This document shows, piece by piece, positions 6,119-10,893 of a stretch of DNA of 10,893 nucleotides (positions within the stretch are counted from its first letter, which is position 1; each line of letters opens with the position of its first letter). Source of the DNA: CAZJQD01 sp964548165 [NCBI: uncultured bacterium] (lineage in GTDB: Bacteria; UBA8481); contig CAZJQD010000069.1 in the NCBI GenBank assembly GCA_964548165.1, positions 1-10,893 on the forward strand. The letters are read 5' to 3'. The position numbers and the translations under genes were made by a program. The notes under the pieces are model-generated. The model ran no database searches. It was not told where the DNA came from and saw nothing but the letters and a program-made list of their open reading frames with translations.

Positions 6119-6161
6119 AAAACAAGAAGGCCCCCGTGAAGCGAAACACTCCACGAGGGCC
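6119..6161 (-). terminator. Strong Rho-independent terminator
   Basis: Reading the minus strand, GGCCCTCGTG (6161-6152) pairs with CACGGGGGCC (6138-6129) over 10 bp, with one G-U pair and a 13-nt loop. TTCTTGTTTT (6128-6119) follows directly, the classical stem plus U tract. The G-U pair would be an A-C mismatch on the plus strand, which supports the minus orientation. It most likely ends the H1-like microprotein transcript. A second hairpin (6111-6118 with 6127-6134) overlaps its 3' arm. Confidence 0.8.
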
Positions 6162-6213
6162 TAACCGCACACCATCTTCTTCGCCGTGGCGAAGGCGGTG
6201 CTCCGTCTTGACA

Positions 6214-6239
6214 AGCGCACCCGCAAAAGCGGGCGCGCT
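6214..6239 (-). terminator. GC-rich hairpin just after the H1-like gene
   Basis: GCGCGCCCGC and GCGGGTGCGC (minus strand) form a stem of 10 pairs with one G-U pair, plus a closing A-T pair, and a TTTT loop. It starts 7 nt beyond the stop codon. The following bases (TTGTC) are a poor U tract, so it may be a 3'-end stabiliser or weak terminator upstream of the strong one. A further hairpin (6179-6185 with 6188-6194) lies between them. Confidence 0.5.
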
Positions 6240-6246
6240 CTTGGGC

Positions 6247-6330
6247 TTACTGCCTCTTCTTGGTGGCCTTCTTGGTGGCCTTCTTGGTCGCCTTCTTGGT
6301 CGCCTTCTTAGCCGGCTTCTTCGCTGCCAT
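6247..6330 (-). CDS. Lysine-rich histone H1-like microprotein (27 residues)
   Basis: A 28-codon frame begins MAAKKPAKKATKK and continues as KKAT repeats to a final KKRQ, with about half the residues lysine. It matches the C-terminal tails of bacterial histone H1-like proteins, which bind DNA or RNA through charge. Here the tail is the whole gene. Support for expression: a promoter at 6423-6450, an AGGAG about 13 nt upstream of the ATG (longer than ideal), and hairpins plus a strong terminator just downstream. Coding is by a near-perfect 12-bp tandem repeat (about 6259-6306). It could instead be the remnant of a longer H1-like gene, but the start and stop are clean and no upstream frame continues it. 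Confidence 0.68.
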   Translation of the reverse strand: MAAKKPAKKATKKATKKATKKATKKRQ

Positions 6331-6422
6331 GGTGTACTTCACACTCCTCTCTCGGGATGTCTCCCTTTTGACCCCGTGGGGTCGGTCGCTATCTCTTTAT
6401 CTACGACCTGTATCTCCAACAA

Positions 6423-6450
6423 ATCCTATGGAGATTTCAAACCATTTCAA
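6423..6450 (-). promoter_or_regulatory. Promoter of the H1-like microprotein gene
   Basis: On the minus strand, TTGAAA (6450-6445), a 16-bp spacer and TAGGAT (6428-6423) predict a start near 6416 and a leader of about 86 nt. The surrounding stretch is A/T-rich with three spaced TTGAAA copies. The -10 lies in the loop of an ATCTCC/GGAGAT dyad (6412-6417, 6430-6435). The leader contains a compact GACCC/GGGTC hairpin (6370-6383). Confidence 0.5.
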
Positions 6451-6529
6451 ACATTTTTTCAACAAGGTGTGCAAATTCCTGCACGCCTGTCAAAGTCGCC
6501 CCGAGGTCACCCCCGACGCGACCCACGTC

Positions 6530-6850
6530 CTAGTTCTCGCTCTGCTCCTCGCGAAACGCATTCTTGCCCGCGTCGATGGCCGAGGTGATCTTCTCTTTCT
6601 GCGTCGCCACCTCGGTCTTCACCCGGGACAGGGCTTCCTCCGCGTCGACACGCACCTGCTGCATCTTCTCGACGGCCTTGTCCGCGGCTTCATCCGCGTA
6701 GTACTTGATCTTGCGCCGCGTTTCCTCGCCCGGCCCCGGGGCATACAGCACTCCCAGGATGCCGCCGATGGCGCCGCCCAGCAGGAACGACAACAGGATG
6801 CCGGATCCCCCGCCACGCTCGCAGCAGTCACAATCACATTCACAGCTCAT
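6530..6850 (-). CDS. YtxH-like small membrane protein with Cys-rich N-terminus
   Basis: The 106-residue product has one predicted membrane segment at about 17-37 (glycine-zipper-like GGAIGGILGVLYAP), then the YtxH signature YAPxxGEETRRKIK. The rest, about 45-100, is a charged coiled-coil-like helix. YtxH-family proteins are associated with general stress response and the envelope in Bacillus; their biochemical role is unclear. Odd here is the N-terminus MSCECDCDCCERGGGSG, with cysteines at 3, 5, 7, 9 and 10, which could bind metal or be redox active. The ATG at 6850 has GAGGAGGG 6 nt upstream. It follows the DUF948 gene by 92 nt, the same pairing as Bacillus ytxG-ytxH, and is probably co-transcribed with it. 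Confidence 0.85.
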   Translation of the reverse strand: MSCECDCDCCERGGGSGILLSFLLGGAIGGILGVLYAPGPGEETRRKIKYYADEAADKAVEKMQQVRVDAEEALSRVKTEVATQKEKITSAIDAGKNAFREEQSEN

Positions 6851-6942
6851 GGAATTCCCTCCTCAGCCTCTCGGGCTGATCGACGACGCGTTCGAGCGAC
6901 GCCGCACATCCATCATCGCGACGACCCGGGCACCGCGATGCC

Positions 6943-7302
6943 TCAGTCGTCGCGACGGAACAGAACGTTCGCCGCGGCCGACACCGCTCTTGCCACACCG
7001 GCCGCCATCACCGCCGGCTTCGCCAGCGTGCGATTGTACGCATCGACCGTCTGCTTCACCTGGTCGACCATCTCCTGCGCATCGCCGGTAATGCGATCGA
7101 CGCGCGCCGACTGCACCGTGATCTGCCGCGTGATCTCCTCGACGTTGGCGGTGACACGGCGGGAGTTATCCAGGAGCGCGACAACCTTGGGTTCCAGGCT
7201 GCGGTAGGCGCGCAGGGTCGACTGCACCTCGCGCAAGGTCTGCACGAGAAACACCACCAGGACCGCAAACGCAAGCGCCGCTATGAGTGCCGCTGTATCC
7301 AT
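6943..7302 (-). CDS. DUF948 (YtxG-like) membrane-anchored coiled-coil protein
   Basis: The 119-residue product begins MDTAALIAALAFAVLVVFLV, a single N-terminal membrane anchor. A long heptad-like helix follows (about 22-92: LREVQSTLRAYRSLEPKVV, then NSRRVTANVEEITRQ), and it ends in an Ala-rich segment with RRDD. This is the DUF948 pattern. I choose the ATG at 7302, with GAGGAG 6 nt upstream, over the frame start at 7350 because the latter overlaps the promoter. With the adjacent YtxH-like gene it forms a YtxG-YtxH pair, thought to work together at the membrane in stress; the mechanism is unknown. Confidence 0.82.
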   Translation of the reverse strand: MDTAALIAALAFAVLVVFLVQTLREVQSTLRAYRSLEPKVVALLDNSRRVTANVEEITRQITVQSARVDRITGDAQEMVDQVKQTVDAYNRTLAKPAVMAAGVARAVSAAANVLFRRDD

Positions 7303-7320
7303 GAACTTCTCCTCAATCGA

Positions 7321-7350
7321 ACTAAAGCATGCGCGACGCGCGAGTGTCAA
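7321..7350 (-). promoter_or_regulatory. Promoter of the DUF948-YtxH pair
   Basis: On the minus strand, a consensus -35 TTGACA (7350-7345), an 18-bp spacer and TTTAGT (7326-7321) predict a start near 7314. The transcript would begin essentially at the GAGGAG ribosome binding site, with a leader of only about 12 nt. Confidence 0.6.
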
Positions 7351-7457
7351 GGTTTCTTCGCGCGATCCCCGACCACGCGAGCTCCGTCCGCGTCGTTCGG
7401 ATCCCGATCACCGACGCCAACATCCACACCGCCGAGGATTGTTTCCGCGCGTCCCGA

Positions 7458-7486
7458 TTGATTCCGCGGGCGCACACAGCTACGCT
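7458..7486 (+). promoter_or_regulatory. Promoter of the MerR-type gene, placing the start at the ATG
   Basis: TTGATT (7458-7463), a 17-bp spacer and TACGCT (7481-7486) form a moderate sigma70 promoter. The first base of the ATG is 7 nt after the -10, the normal transcription start distance, so the mRNA would be leaderless. This fits the absence of any ribosome binding site. Confidence 0.4.
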
Positions 7487-7492
7487 CGCTCC

Positions 7493-7939
7493 ATGCTCGA
7501 GTTCACGCTGGAGGAACTCATCGTCCGCACGGGCGTCTCCCGCCGCAACATCAAGTACTGGACCGCGCTCTACGCGCTCCCCCACCGGCGCGACGGGCGC
7601 CGCAATTTCTATCCGCCGATCACCGAGCAACTCCTCAAGGGCATCTCCCTGCTCTCGGCCCACCCCATCTTCACGACCGCCTACATCCACTGGCTCATCG
7701 ACGCCGTCCTCGAACGCCCGCCCGCCGATCCCGATCGCGCGATCGCCCTGCGTTCCGGATGGGCCACGCTCGATTCCGCCTTCGGCACGACGGGCCTATT
7801 ACCGCCCGGGCTTCCCGAATTTCTCATGACCGTCGCCACGCCGACGCCTCGCCAGCCTGAGTTCCCCAGGCCGATGGAGTCCCCCTTCGTCTCGAATCAT
7901 TCGCGCCCCCGCAAGCACGACGACGACTCCCTGCTCTGA
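7493..7939 (+). CDS. MerR-like helix-turn-helix regulator
   Basis: The 148-residue product starts MLEFTLEELIVRTGVSRRNI and continues KYWTALYALPHRRDGRRNFYP. This is the MerR winged-helix pattern: a helix-turn-helix at about 5-25, then a wing with the R-x-Y-type element RRNFYP. Residues 43-105 are helical (ITEQLLKGISLLS and following). The last 45 residues are Pro-rich and charged, unlike the long dimer coiled coil of classical MerR. No effector-binding cysteines are visible, so the ligand is unknown. The ATG at 7493 is chosen because it starts the conserved domain; the frame upstream lies in the divergent promoter region. It is divergent from the DUF948 gene and might regulate it, which is inference. 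Confidence 0.75.
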   Translation: MLEFTLEELIVRTGVSRRNIKYWTALYALPHRRDGRRNFYPPITEQLLKGISLLSAHPIFTTAYIHWLIDAVLERPPADPDRAIALRSGWATLDSAFGTTGLLPPGLPEFLMTVATPTPRQPEFPRPMESPFVSNHSRPRKHDDDSLL

Positions 7940-8173
7940 CCCCGGCACGAGCATCTCTGAACCCTCGCGAGCCTGATCTCGCGCCACGGCAATCACGAAG
8001 ACCGCAGAGAAAGGCAAACGAGAAGACCCCTGACCAACACGCGGCTCCTCTGCTTCGGCCATGGTTTGTTGTCCATGCGGCGACGGATTGATGCGGAACG
8101 ATCTTGAATCCTTGCCTCCGTATTGGCTTTCTCCGCGACCTCGGTGATGGAAATGCGCGAATAAAAATACGGG
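7940..8173. other. Convergent intergenic region, no gene seen
   Basis: This lies between two converging genes. I find no convincing hairpin with a U tract for either direction and no supported coding frame. A short stretch at about 7996-8020 (minus strand: CTTCTCGTTTGCCTT) resembles the tail of the repeats near 4924-4940 and may be a decayed copy of the same element. Confidence 0.4.
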
Positions 8174-9031
8174 CTAGAGACCGCCTCCCAGGTAGTCGAG
8201 CCAGGATTCGCCCGCGATGACACCCACCCCTTCCACGTCCAGGATGGTCGCGCAAAGATAACCGTCGCGGCATTTCACCAGGGGACCGTGCGGAAGCACC
8301 ATTCCGGCCGCCGACGCGCCGGAGCCGGCGTCGCCGCCCGGCATCGCCGCGAAGACGCGCGCCCGGCGACCCGCGATCGTCGCGGTCGCGCCATAGAACG
8401 GATTCGCGGCGCGGACCAGGCGGAGCGCCTCCTCCACCGTGCGCTCCGCGTGGAGCTCGAGATCAGCCGGCTGGACGGCGGACGCCTTCGGAAAATCTCC
8501 CTCAGGCTGTTCCACCACCCTGGCCGACCCGCTCGCCACCAGGGGCAACGCCTCCAGCCAGGCCTCGCCCGCAAGGTCGGAGAGCTTCTGCCAGAGGGTG
8601 CCCAGGGTTTCCGCTGGGGCGATCGCCACGGTCTTTTGCAGGAGGATCGGACCGCGATCCATGCAGGCTGTCAGTCGATGAACCGTGACCCCGGTCTCGC
8701 GCTCGCCTCGCGCCAGGACATGAAAGTAGGGATTGTGCCCGCGCCACCGCGGCAACAACGAGGGATGAAGATTCCAGCCTCCCAGCGGAAACCGCGAAAG
8801 AAACTCCTCCGGGAGCCTCTGTTCCCAGTTCGCGACGACCAGGGCCTCCAGGCCCCGGGACGCGACCTCTTCCTCCCAGCCCTCGCCCGCGAGCAGTCGC
8901 GGCAGTCTCGACCACGCGAAGTCTTCCGCTCCGGCGTGGACCACGATCTCCGGCGCCACTCCCGCCTTCAGCGTTGACCGGATGACGGCGTCGCCGGAAC
9001 CCGGTAATGCCACCAGCGCGTATCGAACCAT
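8174..9031 (-). CDS. Formyltransferase-family protein (Fmt-like)
   Basis: This belongs to the folate-dependent formyltransferase superfamily, which moves a formyl group from N10-formyl-tetrahydrofolate to an amine. With the ATG at 9031 it is 285 residues; longer starts to 9100 add an unconserved, charged stretch. The catalytic signature is N87 and H89 in GGWNLHPSLLPRWRG, with D125 in TACMDRGPIL, corresponding to the Asn-His-Asp triad. A C-terminal region (about 192-270: EALRLVRAANPFYGATATIAGRRARVFAA) resembles the Fmt C-terminal domain. It is shorter than typical methionyl-tRNA formyltransferase (about 310) and does not sit beside def. It may therefore be a true Fmt relocated, or a sugar- or amine-formyltransferase. 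No clear ribosome binding site or promoter was found. Confidence 0.82.
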   Translation of the reverse strand: MVRYALVALPGSGDAVIRSTLKAGVAPEIVVHAGAEDFAWSRLPRLLAGEGWEEEVASRGLEALVVANWEQRLPEEFLSRFPLGGWNLHPSLLPRWRGHNPYFHVLARGERETGVTVHRLTACMDRGPILLQKTVAIAPAETLGTLWQKLSDLAGEAWLEALPLVASGSARVVEQPEGDFPKASAVQPADLELHAERTVEEALRLVRAANPFYGATATIAGRRARVFAAMPGGDAGSGASAAGMVLPHGPLVKCRDGYLCATILDVEGVGVIAGESWLDYLGGGL

Positions 9032-9160
9032 GCCCCCATACTCGCTCCCCCGGCACCCCGAGGCAACTCCACTGTGTTCCCTGGTCCGCACCGTGCCCAT
9101 CGTCTCTCAGCCTGCCGCCCTTCCCGCACCGCCTCCCGGCATCCCCGGGGCCGCTCGACC

Positions 9161-9197
9161 TGTACAGAATTTGGACAGTTGTACGGATTTTGGACAG
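9161..9197 (+). repeat. Tandem pair of 18-bp direct repeats (candidate operator)
   Basis: tgtacagaatttggacag at 9161-9178 and tgtacggattttggacag at 9180-9197 match at 16 of 18 positions with one base between, a 19-bp period. They lie in the divergent region between the formyltransferase gene and the Tudor-like/ssb unit, 80-116 bp upstream of the latter. Two tandem copies suggest binding of a regulator to direct repeats. I could not fit a clear -10 and -35 to the plus strand nearby. The rest of 9032-9276 holds nothing else identifiable. Confidence 0.6.
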
Positions 9198-9276
9198 ACA
9201 TCGCAGGTGCCCGGCCTGAAATGACACCCCTTACGCGCGGCACGCTCCCTGCTCTACGTGCGACAGGAGGTGACAC

Positions 9277-9495
9277 ATGTATCGCATCGGTGCACTCGTC
9301 GTGCACCCCGATTACGGGCTGGGTTCGTTCCAAGGAATTCACGGCGAGGTCATCCGCATCGCGCTGGTTCATTTTCGCGGACGCGGCATCCGCCGGATCA
9401 TCCTGCCCAGCCCGCGCCTGCGCGCCTGTCGAGCTCTCGGGGTCATGCGCCCGGGGTCCCTCACAGGGCGCCCGTTTCCTCGTGCTACGAGGTAG
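9277..9495 (+). CDS. Small Tudor/CarD-like beta-barrel protein (72 residues)
   Basis: The first 48 residues (IGALVVHPDYGLGSFQGIHG, then VIRIALVHFRGRGIRRIILP) have the V-x-H-P-x-x-G-x-G pattern. It is shared by DUF3553, the C-terminal Tudor-like domain of PcrA/UvrD helicases and the RNA-polymerase-interacting domain of CarD. The remainder is short and basic. Such domains bind RNA polymerase or DNA-repair partners. The start is firm: AGGAGGTGACAC immediately precedes the ATG. Only 18 nt separate it from ssb, so both are one operon. Its partner is unknown; interaction with polymerase or SSB is inference. No Zn site or membrane segment is present. Confidence 0.65.
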   Translation: MYRIGALVVHPDYGLGSFQGIHGEVIRIALVHFRGRGIRRIILPSPRLRACRALGVMRPGSLTGRPFPRATR

Positions 9496-9513
9496 AAAGA
9501 GGAGAATTAGACC

Positions 9514-10011
9514 ATGGCAAGCGATCTCAACGTGGTGCTCATGACCGGACGATTGGTCGTGGAACCCGAGCTCAGGTTCACGTCGCGCGGCCTCCCCGCG
9601 GCTTCCCTGCGCCTGGCGTCCACACGCTACTGGAAAGCGCCGGAAGCCCCAGAGGGCGAATTCCAGAAGCGAGACGTCTTCATCACCATCGAGACCTTCG
9701 GGAAAACGGCCGAACGCGTGGCCGGATCGCGCCACAAGGGCGACGCCTTGATGGTTCGAGGCCGGTTGATCTACGACGAGTGGACCGATGGCAAGGGCGA
9801 GAAGCGTCGCGTCCTCAAGGTCGCCAGCGACGACATCGCCTTCGTACCGTCCACCAGGCACGCGGCAGACCCGGCCGAAAGCGCCGCGGAAGCCGCATCC
9901 GGAGAGGACCACCCGCCCGAGGATGCGGACGCTCAGGACCTGGGATGCGACGCTCATTCCGCGCCCCCGCAGGAGAAGCAGGGTCGCGAACATGCGCGCT
10001 TGCGCCACTGA
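9514..10011 (+). CDS. ssb: Single-stranded DNA-binding protein (SSB), atypical tail
   Basis: SSB coats single-stranded DNA during replication, recombination and repair. The 165-residue product has the OB fold at about 4-112: LNVVLMTGRLVVEPELRFTS, KRDVFITIETFGKTAERVAG, GDALMVRGRLIYDEWTDGKG and SDDIAF. The tail (113-165) is disordered and acidic in the middle. It ends GREHARLRH, without the DDDIPF-type acidic tip that normally recruits partner proteins. I looked for the tip in the other frames around the end and did not find it, so a simple frameshift is not obvious. The start has GAGGAG 9 nt upstream. It follows the Tudor-like gene closely. This could be a secondary SSB paralogue rather than the replicative one. 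Confidence 0.9.
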   Translation: MASDLNVVLMTGRLVVEPELRFTSRGLPAASLRLASTRYWKAPEAPEGEFQKRDVFITIETFGKTAERVAGSRHKGDALMVRGRLIYDEWTDGKGEKRRVLKVASDDIAFVPSTRHAADPAESAAEAASGEDHPPEDADAQDLGCDAHSAPPQEKQGREHARLRH

Positions 10012-10015
10012 ATGG

Positions 10016-10041
10016 GCGCCAGTCCAAGAATCCTCTGGCGC
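10016..10041 (+). other. Hairpin between ssb and the epimerase-like gene
   Basis: GCGCCAG (10016-10022) and CTGGCGC (10035-10041) pair over 7 bp with a 12-nt loop, 5 nt after the ssb stop. There is no U tract, so termination is doubtful; it may separate expression of the two genes or mark an mRNA end. Confidence 0.35.
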
Positions 10042-10072
10042 GGGTCGGTAACGCCCGTACGCTCCGATCAGC

Positions 10073-10893
10073 ATGCGGATAATTGTCGGAGGCGCGGGAT
10101 ACCTGGGCCAGAGAGTCGCGACCCTCCTGGCGGCGGATAACCACGAGGTCCTGGCCGTGCGCCGAAGCGGCGCCACGGCCCAGGACGAGTCGGGGCGCAT
10201 CACGTGGCGATTCGCGGACCTGTCGCAGCCCGACCTCGCCTGGTGGCCGGAACAGGTGGACGCGCTCGTCCTCTGTATTCCTCCTCGGGCTCCCGGATAC
10301 CTGCTCATGGTGCAGGCATTGACCGAGAGAGCGGCAGCCGCGGGCGCGCGTCAGGTGGTGCTCTCATCCAGCACGGGGGTCTACGCGGAGGCGCATGGAG
10401 GATGGGTCGACGAGGCCAGCGCGCTGGACACGACCTCGCACCGCGGCCGCGCGCTGGTCGACGCGGAGCGGCACGCGCAGAACACCCGGGGCGCCACCGT
10501 CTCGGTGCTCCGGTTCTCCGGGATCTACGGCCCCGGACGTTCGCCGTGGCAACGCTACGCGGATACCCTGCATCGCGGCGCGCAAGCCCTGGATGCGACG
10601 GCTTCCACCCGTGACACCAGGTCGGAATCCTCGCCGTGGACCAATCGCGTCCACGTCGACGACGCCGCGGAAGCGGTGAGGTTCACGATCGCGTCTTGCC
10701 TGCAGGGGGCATTCAACGTATCGGATGCCTGCCCGGCTCGCGTGTCGGATATCGCCGCCTGGATAGCGCGACAACAAGAAAACGCGGGAGCGGACCTGGT
10801 GCAGAGACCTATTGCTGAGGGAGCAGGGGGGACCTGCCGATCGGACCAGGAACTGCGGCTGGAGTCGCGGCAGGAGTCGCGGCAGGAGTCGCG
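10073..10893 (+). CDS. NAD(P)-binding epimerase/dehydratase-like protein (YeeZ type), cut by window end
   Basis: 273 complete codons are visible and no stop is reached. The product begins MRIIVGGAGYLGQRVATLLA, a Rossmann fold with the GxxGxxG loop (residues 6-12). Then come LVLCIPPRA, VVLSSSTGVYAEAHGGWVDE (96-115), the LRFSGIYGPGR loop (146-156) and HVDDAAEA (194-201). This is the atypical extended SDR pattern seen in E. coli YeeZ. The YxxxK active-site motif is not evident (SHRGRALVDAE stands there), so catalysis is uncertain. Residues 263 onward are ESRQ repeats, where relatives usually have the last helices. The ATG at 10073 has no clear ribosome binding site. The distance from ssb (61 nt) allows co-transcription. 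Confidence 0.8.
   Translation, partial: MRIIVGGAGYLGQRVATLLAADNHEVLAVRRSGATAQDESGRITWRFADLSQPDLAWWPEQVDALVLCIPPRAPGYLLMVQALTERAAAAGARQVVLSSSTGVYAEAHGGWVDEASALDTTSHRGRALVDAERHAQNTRGATVSVLRFSGIYGPGRSPWQRYADTLHRGAQALDATASTRDTRSESSPWTNRVHVDDAAEAVRFTIASCLQGAFNVSDACPARVSDIAAWIARQQENAGADLVQRPIAEGAGGTCRSDQELRLESRQESRQES
10862..10893. repeat. 12-bp tandem repeat at the right end
   Basis: gagtcgcggcag occurs at 10862-10873 and 10874-10885 with a third partial copy to 10893, encoding ESRQ repeats in frame. The array continues beyond the window, so its length is unknown. Perfect copies indicate recent expansion or an assembly artefact. Confidence 0.85.

Noticed and set aside
6060-6120. A possible tRNA in the hairpin-rich segment
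   Set aside because: No acceptor stem, anticodon loop or TTCRA motif could be assembled.
6260-7207. A 315-codon plus-strand frame beginning with a hydrophobic VAFL repeat
   Set aside because: The repeat is the antisense of the lysine-rich KKAT codons; the rest is antisense of the YtxH and DUF948 genes.
7993-8223. A 76-codon minus-strand frame overlapping the end of the formyltransferase gene
   Set aside because: Out of frame with the supported gene, no ribosome site and no domain.
8968-10308. A 446-codon open frame on the minus strand across the formyltransferase promoter, Tudor-like, ssb and epimerase genes
   Set aside because: It is antisense to four better supported genes, has low-complexity Arg/Gly-rich translation and no domain; long antisense frames are expected in GC-rich DNA.

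Overview
The window is high-GC bacterial chromosome, judged by eye from the base composition and strong G/C at codon third positions. It carries housekeeping and accessory genes and I see no rRNA, tRNA, CRISPR array or insertion sequence. Promoters are sigma70-like, most genes have AGGAGG-type ribosome binding sites, and one start codon is TTG. The str operon, a LexA/UmuD-type repressor with a Y-family polymerase, YtxH/DUF948 envelope proteins and a lysine-rich histone-H1-like microprotein suggest an uncultivated, soil- or sediment-type phylum such as Acidobacteriota, Eisenbacteria or Gemmatimonadota. I cannot place it more closely from sequence alone.

Layout. Positions 1-1136 (minus strand) are the start of the str operon: rpsL, rpsG and the first 88 codons of fusA. 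Upstream, at 1137-1460, lie a good promoter and a leader of about 280 nt with strongly pairing segments; this is the most interesting non-coding signal here. Positions 1569-3332 encode an uncharacterised 587-residue protein with a GNAT-like segment. A 70-nt pure pyrimidine tract (purine in the mRNA) separates it from dinB (3458-4741). A pair of inverted GC-rich repeats then separates dinB from a lexA-like gene (4977-5579). All of these are on the minus strand, so lexA-like, dinB and the 587-residue gene may form one damage-response transcript.

Positions 5580-6246 are mostly non-coding: the lexA-like promoter, a doubtful 64-codon frame, an operator-like inverted repeat and several hairpins including a textbook minus-strand terminator. 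Next come a 27-residue H1-like microprotein gene (6247-6330), a YtxH-like gene (6530-6850) and a DUF948 gene (6943-7302), all minus. A divergent MerR-type regulator gene (7493-7939, plus) looks leaderless. A formyltransferase-family gene (8174-9031, minus) faces it.

From 9161 the plus strand carries a tandem 18-bp repeat pair, a small Tudor/CarD-like protein gene (9277-9495), a single-stranded DNA-binding protein gene (9514-10011) and a YeeZ-like NAD-binding epimerase gene that runs off the right end within a 12-bp tandem repeat.

Functional links: the left end is translation; the middle is SOS mutagenesis (repressor plus error-prone polymerase); the right end pairs SSB with a small beta-barrel protein, a second small DNA-transaction unit. 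The tandem repeat upstream of that unit may be its operator. No obvious complete new defence or biosynthetic system is visible; the novelty lies in the rpsL leader, the unknown 587-residue family, and the small proteins and repeats.
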